A stretch of DNA of 8,249 nt. Source: an uncultured Collinsella sp. Lineage in GTDB: Bacteria > Actinomycetota > Coriobacteriia > Coriobacteriales > Coriobacteriaceae. The notes under the pieces are model-generated. The model saw only the letters and a list, made by a program, of their open reading frames with translations. It was not told the origin of the DNA and made no database searches. This document shows positions 1-6,514 of the stretch, one piece after another. The stretch spans positions 1 through 8,249 of the forward strand of contig CAKURW010000055.1 in assembly GCA_934675795.1 (NCBI GenBank). Reading direction: 5' to 3'. Positions within the stretch are counted from its first letter, which is position 1. Every line of letters starts with the position of its first letter. The translations under genes and the position numbers were made by a program.

Positions 1-386
1 GTGATAGCCGCGATGGAAACGTCATACTTGGCGCCCGAAGCGACGCCCGGAACCAGCGTGTCAAAGTCATTGTTGACATACTCGACATCCAGGCCCAGCT
101 TGTCGCCGATAGCCTTGATGAGCTCAAGGTCAAAGCCCTGATAATCGCCGTTGTCATCTTTGTACTCAAACGGAGCGTACTCGGCAGAGGTGCCGACGGT
201 CAGCGTACCGTCCTTGACGAGCGCGTACTCCTTGGAGCCGTCGACCTTCTCGACCTTAGCGTCGTCAGAGCTGCTGGGACCGGCATCAGAACCAGAGGTG
301 GCGTTGGACGAACCGCAGCCCGTCAGAGCAAGGGCGAGCGCCATAGCACCCGTGGCGGCAAATGCGCCAAGCTTCTTCAGCTTCAT
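1..386 (-). CDS. Amino-acid ABC transporter substrate-binding lipoprotein, family 3 (partial)
   Basis: This is the N-terminal 128 codons of a gene that runs off the left edge. A lipoprotein signal peptide is visible: basic MKLKK, a hydrophobic Ala/Leu stretch, and lipobox LTGC with the lipidated Cys at residue 24. A Ser/Asp-rich linker follows (about 25-45). The bacterial extracellular solute-binding family 3 fold then begins with GTLTVGTSAEYAPFEY, followed by GFDLELIKAIGDKLGL and DTLVPGVASGAKYDVS. These motifs are typical of binding proteins that deliver polar amino acids to an ABC permease from the outer face of the membrane. The ligand cannot be read because most of the protein is missing. 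The ATG at 386 is supported by an AGGAG about 8 bases upstream and by a good promoter at 444-472. Permease and ATPase genes would be expected to the left, outside the window. Confidence 0.93.
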   Translation of the reverse strand, partial: MKLKKLGAFAATGAMALALALTGCGSSNATSGSDAGPSSSDDAKVEKVDGSKEYALVKDGTLTVGTSAEYAPFEYKDDNGDYQGFDLELIKAIGDKLGLDVEYVNNDFDTLVPGVASGAKYDVSIAAI

Positions 387-443
387 AATGAGTCTCCTTC
401 CGGTGACCTCGTTTGATTCAGAGGTCTGCAAAAACTGTTGGCT

Positions 444-472
444 ATTATGCACCCGGAATTACGAATCTGCAA
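444..472 (-). promoter_or_regulatory. Sigma-70-type promoter of the binding-protein gene
   Basis: On the minus strand TTGCAG (467-472) and CATAAT (444-449) are separated by 17 bases. Each matches the -35 or -10 consensus at five of six positions. Transcription would start near 437, giving a leader of about 50 bases before the ATG at 386. The boxes lie between the nfo stop codon and the lipoprotein gene, so the transporter gene probably has its own transcript. No experimental support is available. Confidence 0.7.
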
Positions 473-533
473 TGAGAAAACTGATTGAAACAAACCCATA
501 ACGTGAATGGAATACTCTACTTTGTGACAGTCA

Positions 534-1400
534 TTACTGCTGCAATGACCTTAATAGTCTAATTTCAGCTGCATAACCTGCAAGTTCGTTCGGAGTCTCC
601 AAAATAAACGGCAGCGAACGCAAGTGGCCATTCGATACAATATTCTGCATAACCTGCATACCGCCACCAAATTCCTCGCTGCCAAGGTATCCCTTGCCGA
701 TGCACTCGTGACGATCTTTATGGGCGCCACAAGGGTTCTTCGAATCGTTGATGTGTACGGCATGCAAGCGATCGATACCCACCACGCGGTCGAACTCGTC
801 GAGTACACCGTCCAGATCATGGATGATGTCGTAGCCGGCATCGCTCACATGGCAGGTGTCCAAACAAACGCCCAGCCTATCGGACAGCTCTGGGCACTTG
901 GCGGCAACGCCCTCGATAATGTACGCCAGTTCTTCAAAGCTACGGCCCACCTCGGTGCCCTTGCCGGCCATGGTCTCAAGCAATACCGTCGTCTGCTGTC
1001 CCTCAAACATCACCTGGCACAGCGTATCAACAATCATCTGAATGCCGACGTCTGCCCCCTGACCCACATGCGCACCGGGATGAAAATTGTAGTAGTTGCC
1101 GGGCAGCGCTTCCATGCGCTGCAGATCCTCGGCCATGGCCTCCAGGGCAAACTCGCGCGCTCGCTCCTTAGCGGAGCAGGGGTTATAGGTATACGGGGCA
1201 TGCGCCACCAGCGGTCCAAAGTCGTTTTGCGCCATAAGCTCGCGCAGAGCCGCCACGTCATCCATGTCAAGATCTTTTGCCTTGCCACCGCGCGGGTTGC
1301 GCGTAAAGAACGCAAAGGTATTGGCGCCAATGGACAGCGCCGTCTCCCCCATCGCCCGATAGCCCTTCGTCGTCGAAAGATGACACCCGATCGTCAGCAT
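534..1400 (-). CDS. nfo: Endonuclease IV (apurinic/apyrimidinic endonuclease)
   Basis: Endonuclease IV is a zinc TIM-barrel enzyme that cuts the DNA backbone 5' to abasic sites in base excision repair. The 288-residue product has the usual family length. All nine expected metal ligands are visible: H68 (VAHAPY), H107 (FHPGAH), E142 (LLETMAGKG), D181 and H184 (CLDTCH), H216 (HAVHINDSK), D229 and H231 ([11 protein letters not shown]) and E268 (FILETPNE). [13 protein letters not shown] and the LDTCH motif are diagnostic. The frame stays open upstream, but the ATG at 1400 is preferred because AGGAGG lies 9 bases before it and the family N-terminus (LTIGCHLS) starts there. It is the last gene of a same-strand series after the aldo/keto reductase and the Gfo/Idh gene. 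Its SD abuts hairpin copy A. No clear terminator follows the stop. Confidence 0.95.
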   Translation of the reverse strand: MLTIGCHLSTTKGYRAMGETALSIGANTFAFFTRNPRGGKAKDLDMDDVAALRELMAQNDFGPLVAHAPYTYNPCSAKERAREFALEAMAEDLQRMEALPGNYYNFHPGAHVGQGADVGIQMIVDTLCQVMFEGQQTTVLLETMAGKGTEVGRSFEELAYIIEGVAAKCPELSDRLGVCLDTCHVSDAGYDIIHDLDGVLDEFDRVVGIDRLHAVHINDSKNPCGAHKDRHECIGKGYLGSEEFGGGMQVMQNIVSNGHLRSLPFILETPNELAGYAAEIRLLRSLQQ

Positions 1401-1415
1401 CTCCAGCTCCCTCCT

Positions 1416-1496
1416 CATCAGTTGCGGTGAAATACGGTCTATTGGTGCCTTATTTTGGCGCAAACAGACCGTATTCCACCGCAAGTTATAAAAGGG
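1416..1496 (-). repeat. Intergenic hairpin element, copy A (leader of nfo)
   Basis: This is one of two copies of an approximately 80-base element. The left 19 bases (1416-1434) are identical to 2583-2601, and the right 25 bases (1472-1496) are identical to 2636-2660. Read on the minus strand it folds as an outer stem GCGGTGGAATA/TATTTCACCGC with one G-U pair. An inner stem CGGTCT/AGACCG (1466-1471 with 1435-1440) follows, and a conserved apical core is shared with copy B. The element ends directly beside the AGGAGG that serves nfo. It is not an intrinsic terminator: no T-run follows the stem on either strand. A TATAAC near its upstream end could act as a -10 box, but I see no good -35. Confidence 0.85.
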
Positions 1497-1552
1497 GCAT
1501 CAGGGACAAAGGCCTCCAGGCATTCCAAGCGCTGGTGCCATGCCCCCACGCC

Positions 1553-2572
1553 CTAAAGTTTCAAACGAATCGCATCGATGATGTGCGCGCAGCGCTGCGT
1601 GGCGGCAAGGGGCATGACGGGACTCTCGAGTTTCCCCGCCTGAATGAGCTGCGTCGCATGCTGGATTTCGCCGTAGAAATCATCGACCTCAAACGGGGCA
1701 TTTATTTCTAGCGTTCGACCGTCGGAATACTTCACATGAGCGCGCTCGGGGCGATGGAGACGCTCGATTTCCAACGAGCCCCGCTCACAGGCAATCGTTA
1801 AGCGGCTTTCATATGTTGCTTTGCCGTCGCACGCCATATGAATGGGTATACCGCCGACGCTCATATGGATCTCGTCGGCCCAATCGACGCGGCCGCCTGA
1901 TACGTCACGCCAGCGAACTTCACGGGACGAAACCTCGCACGCGCCCGCGAGCAGATCATCAAACCACCCGACCGCATAGCAGCCCATGTCATATAGACAG
2001 CCACCCTGCAACGGGTCGAGCAGATAACTCGAAGGGGGCTCACCATAATCAAGTTTTTGCACGCTTTCGATCGAAACGATACGGCCGAGCTCACCCGACG
2101 CAAGCAAGTCCTTCACGCGAGTGCGCATCGGGCAAAACCGATTCTTCATCGCCTCCATAAACAGCACGCCGCGCTCACGGGAAACGGAGGCGATCGCATG
2201 GGCCTCTTCTTCATTCAAAACGGCCGGCTTTTCGCACAGCACGGCCTTTCCCGCGCGTAGTGCCCGACAGACCCAATGCGCATGCATGCCATGCGGAAGA
2301 GCCAAGTAGATTACGTCGACATCGGGGTCGGCAATCAACGCATCATAAGCCGCATCGCCGTTATCGTCAGCTGTGGCATAACTGTGCACGGCATCAATCG
2401 AAAACGCCCTGCAAAACTCCTCAACATGCGAAGGAGTGCGACCGGCGGCAGTCACAAGCCGTGCCCCGTCCACCTCCTTGAGCGACGATGCAAATCGATG
2501 CGAAATGCGCCCAGCGCCCAAAACGCCCCAACGAACCTCACGCGAATCATTACGTAAACCTCGGTCACCCAC
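1553..2572 (-). CDS. Gfo/Idh/MocA family NAD(P)-dependent oxidoreductase
   Basis: The product (339 residues) is a cytosolic two-domain dehydrogenase. The N-terminal Rossmann fold shows GVLGAGRISHRF (16-27), the dinucleotide-binding loop. It is followed by the family's EKP motif (E114-K115-P116), whose Lys is the usual catalytic residue. MEAMKNRF (139-146) and GGCLYDMGCYAV (190-201) in the C-terminal domain resemble the branch that includes dihydrodiol and sugar dehydrogenases. The substrate cannot be assigned. The start is a GTG at 2572, with GGGAGG five bases upstream; no better in-frame start is seen. The gene lies between the aldo/keto reductase (89 bases upstream) and nfo (152 bases downstream). 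Hairpin copies B and A occupy those two gaps, so the gene is bracketed by direct repeats. The stop is TAG, and no T-rich terminator follows it. Confidence 0.9.
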   Translation of the reverse strand: MGDRGLRNDSREVRWGVLGAGRISHRFASSLKEVDGARLVTAAGRTPSHVEEFCRAFSIDAVHSYATADDNGDAAYDALIADPDVDVIYLALPHGMHAHWVCRALRAGKAVLCEKPAVLNEEEAHAIASVSRERGVLFMEAMKNRFCPMRTRVKDLLASGELGRIVSIESVQKLDYGEPPSSYLLDPLQGGCLYDMGCYAVGWFDDLLAGACEVSSREVRWRDVSGGRVDWADEIHMSVGGIPIHMACDGKATYESRLTIACERGSLEIERLHRPERAHVKYSDGRTLEINAPFEVDDFYGEIQHATQLIQAGKLESPVMPLAATQRCAHIIDAIRLKL

Positions 2573-2582
2573 GATAGCCTCC

Positions 2583-2660
2583 CATCAGTTGCGGTGAAAT
2601 AGTTCCTGTTGCCTTATTCTGCCGCAAACAGGAACTATTCCACCGCAAGTTATAAAAGGG
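2583..2660 (-). repeat. Intergenic hairpin element, copy B (between aldo/keto reductase and Gfo/Idh gene)
   Basis: This is the second copy of the element at 1416-1496. It begins at the base after the aldo/keto reductase stop codon (2661-2663) and ends beside the GGGAGG that serves the Gfo/Idh gene. The outer stem is the same as in copy A, including the G-U pair. The inner arm is different: GTTCCTGTT (minus, 2627-2635) pairs with AACAGGAAC (2602-2610). The apical core matches copy A at 20 of 22 positions. The paired arms have changed together, which supports a functional hairpin rather than a passively copied sequence. There is no T-run, so simple termination is unlikely. Confidence 0.85.
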
Positions 2661-3851
2661 TCATGAGGAGCGCGTTTTGCCGAAGGCCTTAAGCACCGCG
2701 GTCACGGGGCCAGGCTGGAAACGTCGGCGCACATCGTCGAGACGCTCGGGAATATCGATGTGCTGCGGACAGTGCCGCGCGCATTTGCCGCACTTGACGC
2801 AATTGCTCACCAACTTGGGCTCGCTTGTGCGCACCGCGCTCGCCGTAAAGTACTGCGATAGACCCGTAAACCAGCTATGCGCATAGCTTGCGTTGTAGGC
2901 GGCAAAACACTCAGGGATATTGATGCCTTTAGGACACGGCATGCAATAGCCACATCCCGTGCAGGGAACGCGATTCGATTTTTCAAACTCTCTCAGCACG
3001 CGTGCGATGGCATCGAGCTGAGTAGCTGTCATCGAATCCGGCAGTGCGCGATCGGCCAGCGCCGCGTTCTCATCCACCTGCGCGGTATCGGTCATACCCG
3101 AAAGCAGCATCGTCACCTGAGGATGGTTCCAAACCCACGAAAGCCCCCAGGCAGCTGGAGTGAGCAAATGCGGGTCACGGGCGTCATCGAGCACAGCGCG
3201 TGCCCGCGGCGGCAGTTTGCCCGCTAGACGACCGCCCAGCAGCGGCTCCATCACAAACACCGCGAGCCCGCGCTCCGCAGCCGCCATGAGTCCCGCCGTT
3301 CCCGCTTGGTAACGCTCGCCGGCATAGTTGTACTGGATCTGGCAAAAATCCCATTCATATGCGTCAAGCATCGTCAGAAAATCCGCCGCGCTGCCGTGAT
3401 ACGAAAAACCAATCTGGCGAATGCGCCCCGCCGCCTTTTGACGCGTGATCCAGTCCTCGATGCCCAACGCCACCACACGTTCCCACTGGGCGGGCGAGGT
3501 AATGTTGTGCATAAGGTAATAGTCGATATGGTCGGTCCGCAGCCGACGCAGCTGCTCGTCAAAGAAACGGTCGAAATCCCCTGTGCATGCACACGAAGCG
3601 TGCGGCAACTTGGTCGCCAGCAACACCCGGTCACGCAGCCCCATGCGCTCAAGCGAAGCGCCCACGCACGCCTCGTTGCCGGGATAGAGATAGGCCGTGT
3701 CCAGGTAGTTAATCCCCTGCTCCACCGCACGGGAGATGATGGCGTCGGCTGTCTTCGCATCCGGGCGTCCCGGCGCACCGGGAAACCTCATGCAGCCCAG
3801 CCCCAACGCCGAGATACGGTTACCGCTTTTGGGGTCAACGCGATATTGCAC
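2661..3851 (-). CDS. Aldo/keto reductase with C-terminal 4Fe-4S cluster domain
   Basis: The product (396 residues) joins an aldo/keto reductase TIM barrel (about 1-275) to a C-terminal iron-sulfur domain. The catalytic tetrad is visible: D51 and Y56 in DTAYLYPGNE, K81 in ATKLPH, and H115 in YYLMHN. The tail carries two cysteine clusters: CTGCGYCMPCP (C297, C300, C303, C306) and the classic CVKCGKCARHCP (C351, C354, C357, C361). This architecture is common in anaerobes and suggests a flavin- or ferredoxin-linked electron path in addition to NADPH. The substrate is unknown. The start is a GTG at 3851 behind a strong GGAGGAGG. The long C-terminal extension accounts for the length compared with about 300 residues in plain family members. 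It is the first gene of the minus-strand series and is divergent from the small ORF at 4014. Confidence 0.92.
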   Translation of the reverse strand: MQYRVDPKSGNRISALGLGCMRFPGAPGRPDAKTADAIISRAVEQGINYLDTAYLYPGNEACVGASLERMGLRDRVLLATKLPHASCACTGDFDRFFDEQLRRLRTDHIDYYLMHNITSPAQWERVVALGIEDWITRQKAAGRIRQIGFSYHGSAADFLTMLDAYEWDFCQIQYNYAGERYQAGTAGLMAAAERGLAVFVMEPLLGGRLAGKLPPRARAVLDDARDPHLLTPAAWGLSWVWNHPQVTMLLSGMTDTAQVDENAALADRALPDSMTATQLDAIARVLREFEKSNRVPCTGCGYCMPCPKGINIPECFAAYNASYAHSWFTGLSQYFTASAVRTSEPKLVSNCVKCGKCARHCPQHIDIPERLDDVRRRFQPGPVTAVLKAFGKTRSS

Positions 3852-4013
3852 GGCCCCTCCTCCCCCATCGAAGCCCTGATAAGGCGAAACAAACCTGTCA
3901 CGTCATCGAAACACATCGGAATCGCAATCGAGAACGTATCGTAACGCAGCAGAAATCGAGCCGTCACGGCACCGCTTTAACATCAGCAAAAAGCCCGATG
4001 AAAGGAGCCGGGC

Positions 4014-4208
4014 GTGACCACGCGCGAGGACGTCTACCCCTACCCCGGCGAACAATACATCCTCTCGGTCGACCGCTATCAGATCGAGGTCATGGACCAT
4101 CTGGGCGAGCTTCCCGTCACAGGCGCCGTCATCTTCTGCACCTTCCCTAAGGTCCGTGATGGTGTCGGATACCCCGCGCGTGTCTTTGCGGTCTGCCCCG
4201 CAGCGTAA
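4014..4208 (+). CDS. Small ORF resembling the C-terminal tail of cyclase (kynurenine formamidase-like) family proteins
   Basis: A 64-residue ORF starts at GTG 4014 with AAAGGAG (4001-4007) six bases upstream and ends at TAA. Base use is strongly G/C at third codon positions, as in its neighbours, so it looks genuinely coding. IEVMDHLGELPVTGAVIF followed by CTFPKVRDGVGYPARVFAV resembles, from memory, the last two strands of the cyclase/kynurenine formamidase family (an I-E-N-L-x-N-L-P stretch, then P-x-K-x-x-x-G-x-P-x-R). The N-terminal metal-binding HxGTHxDxP part is absent, and an in-frame stop (3999-4001) lies just upstream. It is therefore either a truncated remnant with a usable start or a real small protein of unknown role. 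It is divergent from the aldo/keto reductase. Confidence applies to the ORF being coding; the family match is less certain. Confidence 0.55.
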   Translation: MTTREDVYPYPGEQYILSVDRYQIEVMDHLGELPVTGAVIFCTFPKVRDGVGYPARVFAVCPAA

Positions 4209-4232
4209 CGTCCAGGCAAACGTTTCTTTTTT
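4207..4232 (+). terminator. Possible weak terminator of the small ORF
   Basis: A five-base stem, AACGT (4207-4211) with ACGTT (4220-4224), overlaps the stop codon and is followed by TCTTTTTT. The T-run is good but the stem is short, so termination may be weak. The stronger hairpin at 4285-4307 may be the main stop. Confidence 0.35.
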
Positions 4233-4284
4233 ATAACAGCCGCCCCGCGCACCCACCAATCACCCCGGCAGCATACAATCCATC

Positions 4285-4311
4285 AGGCGCCCCTTACACG
4301 GGCGCCTTTTA
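4285..4311 (+). terminator. Intrinsic terminator (or leader hairpin) ahead of the ketopantoate reductase gene
   Basis: An eight-base GC-rich stem, AGGCGCCC (4285-4292) with GGGCGCCT (4300-4307), has a seven-base loop and is followed by TTTTA. It works as a terminator only on the plus strand. It ends about four bases before the SD of the next gene. TACAAT (4274-4279) just upstream could be a -10 box, which would place the hairpin at the very 5' end of that gene's mRNA. No convincing -35 is seen. Confidence 0.6.
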
Positions 4312-4329
4312 TATGGGGAGATGATTCAT

Positions 4330-5244
4330 ATGCAGATCAACAAGGTCGCCTTTATCGGCAAGGGCGGCGTCGGCCTGCTCTACGGCGGCATGATTGCCAA
4401 GGCCCTCGGCAATGACGCCGTCGAATACATTATGGACGACGCCCGTTTCGAGCGTCACGCAGGCGACACCCTTACGGTCAACGGCGAGCCCTGCCCACTC
4501 AAGTCCGTGCGCGTCAGCGAGGCAACGCCCGCCGATCTGGTCATTCTCACGGTCAAGACGACGGGACTCAACCAAGCACTCAAGACTATGGAGCGCGTCG
4601 TGGGACCCAACACGCTCATCGCCTCGCTGTGCAACGGCATTACGAGCGAGCAAAAGATTGCCGAGCACTTTGGCTGGAAGCGCACCGTCCTGGGTATCTG
4701 CCAGGGCATGGACGCCGTATTCCTCGACGGCGCGCTCACCTTTACCAATGCGGGCGAGATTCGCTTTGGCGCGGCAGCAGGCACCGAGCCCGCAACCGTC
4801 ACCGCCATCGACGAGCTCTACACACGCTGCAGCATCGCCCATACCGTCGAGAGCGACATTGCGCACCGCATGTGGGCCAAACTCATGCTCAACGACGGCA
4901 TCAACCAGACCTGCATGGCCTACGGCGGGACCTACGGAAGCGCCACGGAGCCGGGCTCCGAGCAGCGTCGCTGCTTTGTTTCCGCCATGCGCGAAACGCT
5001 TGCGGTCGCCAACGCCGAGGGCATTGAGCTGACCGAGGCAGACCTAACTCAGATGGTGCACCTCATCGAGGGAATCGACCCCGCCGGTATGCCTTCGATG
5101 GCTCAAGACCGCGTCGCAAGGCGCAAAACCGAGGTAGATGAGTTCGCGGGCACCATTTGCCGCCTAGCAGCCAAACACGATATCCAAGTGCCGCAAAACG
5201 ATTGGCTCTACCAGAGGATTCGCGAAATAGAAAGCAGCTGGTAG
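4330..5244 (+). CDS. Ketopantoate reductase (2-dehydropantoate 2-reductase) family protein, panE-like
   Basis: Family members reduce 2-dehydropantoate to pantoate with NADPH, a step in pantothenate and CoA synthesis, although many paralogues act on other 2-keto acids. The 304-residue product matches the family length. The N-terminal Rossmann loop reads GKGGVG (10-15). Further motifs are LTVKT with K76, CNGI with N102, and the C-terminal KLMLNDGIN with K184, N188 and N192, which match the E. coli PanE catalytic Lys and Asn positions. The motif MAQDRVARRKTEVDEFAG carries the conserved Glu at 268. An in-frame ATG at 4321 directly abuts GGGGAG (4315-4320), so the ATG at 4330, nine bases away, is the better start. 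The loop has Lys where Ala is usual (GAGAVG), a mild deviation. The gene appears monocistronic, between hairpins at 4285 and 5278. Confidence 0.88.
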   Translation: MQINKVAFIGKGGVGLLYGGMIAKALGNDAVEYIMDDARFERHAGDTLTVNGEPCPLKSVRVSEATPADLVILTVKTTGLNQALKTMERVVGPNTLIASLCNGITSEQKIAEHFGWKRTVLGICQGMDAVFLDGALTFTNAGEIRFGAAAGTEPATVTAIDELYTRCSIAHTVESDIAHRMWAKLMLNDGINQTCMAYGGTYGSATEPGSEQRRCFVSAMRETLAVANAEGIELTEADLTQMVHLIEGIDPAGMPSMAQDRVARRKTEVDEFAGTICRLAAKHDIQVPQNDWLYQRIREIESSW

Positions 5245-5277
5245 CCTCGGCCGCATCGCGACGCGCAATACAAGCAG

Positions 5278-5320
5278 ACAGGCCTTCGCGAGGACTCCGT
5301 CATTCGCGAAGGCCTGTTGC
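5278..5320. terminator. Bidirectional terminator hairpin between convergent genes
   Basis: A perfect 14-base stem pairs ACAGGCCTTCGCGA (5278-5291) with 5304-5317 around a 12-base loop. It sits between the convergent ketopantoate reductase (plus) and membrane microprotein (minus) genes. The T-runs are poor on both sides (TTGCATTT on the plus strand, TGCTTGTATT on the minus strand), but stem strength and position favour termination in both directions. Confidence 0.7.
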
Positions 5321-5333
5321 ATTTAGCTCGAGG

Positions 5334-5552
5334 CTAAAACTGAGGCTTATTTTGCGATTCCGGAACCTCGCCCTCGTCATCACGGCAAAGCAGCACGCCG
5401 GCGCTTCCCAGCAGCGCCGCTGCAATCAAAGCGCCCGCAACCACAGGAGCGGCGCCCGTGGCGGACTGCAAGCCGGCAACGAGCGCGACCGTCGGGCCAA
5501 GACAGCCAATCAAAAGGGCAACGACGGCAATAGCGACATCTCGAGCGCTCAC
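5334..5552 (-). CDS. Small two-helix membrane protein, function unknown
   Basis: The product is 72 residues and I do not recognise its family. Two hydrophobic segments are clear: about residues 6-27 (VAIAVVALLIGCLGPTVALV) and about 33-55 (APVVAGALIAAALLGSAGVL). They are joined by a short polar turn and followed by an acidic, polar tail (RDDEGEVPESQNKPQF). The short N-terminus before the first helix and the charged C-terminus suggest a helical hairpin with both ends in the cytoplasm. The start is a GTG at 5552 with GGAGG about ten bases upstream. The neighbours do not indicate a role: the gene follows the terminator of the secreted-protein gene and converges on the panE-like gene. Confidence 0.65.
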   Translation of the reverse strand: MSARDVAIAVVALLIGCLGPTVALVAGLQSATGAAPVVAGALIAAALLGSAGVLLCRDDEGEVPESQNKPQF

Positions 5553-5661
5553 AAGACCACTTCCTCCAAGAGAAAGACCTTAATTCTCAAGAACCAGTGT
5601 GCCCCGCGCCCATATGCCCAACGTAGTGCCACGGTAAGGGCTCTGTTAACCCAAATGCATA

Positions 5662-5710
5662 TAAAAACGGACGCCTTTACGTTGCCCGAAAGCTCAGTAA
5701 AGGCGCCCGT
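5662..5710 (-). terminator. Intrinsic terminator of the secreted-protein gene
   Basis: On the minus strand a 14-base stem (5697-5710 with 5667-5680) closes with one G-U pair and a 16-base loop. It is followed directly by TTTTTATA. The mismatch would be A-C on the plus strand, so it is a terminator for minus-strand transcription. It lies about 28 bases after the stop codon of the gene at 5738-6514 and separates that gene from the membrane microprotein gene. Confidence 0.88.
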
Positions 5711-5737
5711 CCATCATGTGTAATCGATGTCGGCAGA

Positions 5738-6514
5738 TTACCAACCGGTGTAGTAATCGGTAGTTCCGGCTGCGCAACCCGAATCATAGACCTTGCACTC
5801 GCCCTTGGAACCGGTAAACGTGGAGCCCTGGGACTTATCGCTCGCCGCCACAACGTAGTAGCCGTCGGCATCGCGCCAGAAGCCCTCGGAATCCTGCGTC
5901 CACTCACCCGTGCGGTGATGGTAAAGTACGTTGCTGCTGTAATAGGTCTCGCGACGACCGTTATAGTTATTGACGCCGGCGGAACGCGTCAATCCCGAGC
6001 CATTCGCGTAATACGCAGCAGACGCGTAAGACGAGCCGGAGCCGGCGTTGTAGTACGAAGCCTGGGCGGCCTCGGCAGCCTCCGCCTCGGCGGCAGCGGC
6101 CTCGAGCGCTTCGCGCTTGGCATTCTCAAGCGCAGTGCGCAGCTCATCGAGCTCGGTCGACTTCGCGTCGACCTCCCCCATCGTCAAAAGGCTGCCCGCA
6201 CCATCGATACAACCCTGCAGCACAGCGCGCTCGTCATCGGTGGCATAGTCACCATACATGTTTAGGATAATCTGAGCGCGCATTTCAAGGGAATCGCGCT
6301 TGGCCTCCATCGAGGCGTTCCACTCCTGCATAGAGCCATAACCATCGCCGCGATAATCAACGGGCTGTACCAGCGTCGTCTCGGACGGCGTAGATCCAAC
6401 CGTATCGGACAGTGTTGCGGCGTGGGCATCAGTTGCACCGGCGCCCGCCAAAAGTGCCACGGTCAGAGCGGCGGAAAGGGCAGCGGCTTTCGGTTTTCGT
6501 GAATCGATCCTCAT
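5738..6514 (-). CDS. Secreted coiled-coil protein with C-terminal 3D/double-psi-barrel-like domain
   Basis: The product has 258 residues. It starts with a Sec signal peptide (basic RKPK, hydrophobic 11-27, likely cleavage after AHA at residue 32). A helical region follows (about 60-150), with an Ala/Glu-rich coiled-coil segment at 119-151. Then come a Ser/Tyr/Gly/Ala-rich linker (152-180) and a C-terminal domain (about 183-258) containing NGRRETYYSSNVL, DGYYVVAASD, KVYDSGCAAG and DYYTGW. The order of these motifs (RETYY, a VA strand, then V-x-D-S-G) resembles the 3D/double-psi beta-barrel domains of cell-wall-active proteins. I infer a cell-envelope role; enzyme activity is unproven. C240 and C247 could form a disulfide. 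The ATG at 6514 is chosen because GGAGG lies 11 bases upstream and the signal peptide starts there, although the frame stays open to 6820. The terminator at 5662-5710 follows. Confidence 0.85.
   Translation of the reverse strand: MRIDSRKPKAAALSAALTVALLAGAGATDAHAATLSDTVGSTPSETTLVQPVDYRGDGYGSMQEWNASMEAKRDSLEMRAQIILNMYGDYATDDERAVLQGCIDGAGSLLTMGEVDAKSTELDELRTALENAKREALEAAAAEAEAAEAAQASYYNAGSGSSYASAAYYANGSGLTRSAGVNNYNGRRETYYSSNVLYHHRTGEWTQDSEGFWRDADGYYVVAASDKSQGSTFTGSKGECKVYDSGCAAGTTDYYTGW

Noticed and set aside
624..1430. 268-residue open frame on the plus strand, antisense to nfo
   Set aside because: All nine Nfo metal ligands lie on the minus strand. The plus-strand translation shows no domain and is a by-product of GC-rich codon use.
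1501..1552. Terminator after the Gfo/Idh gene
   Set aside because: Short complementary bits (GGCAT with ATGCC) exist, but the stem is weak and no T-run follows on the minus strand, so read-through into nfo remains likely.
1416..2660. CRISPR array or transposase-bearing insertion sequence formed by the repeated element
   Set aside because: There are only two copies more than 1.1 kb apart around a normal gene. There is no spacer pattern and no transposase. The ends are not flanked by an obvious target-site duplication.
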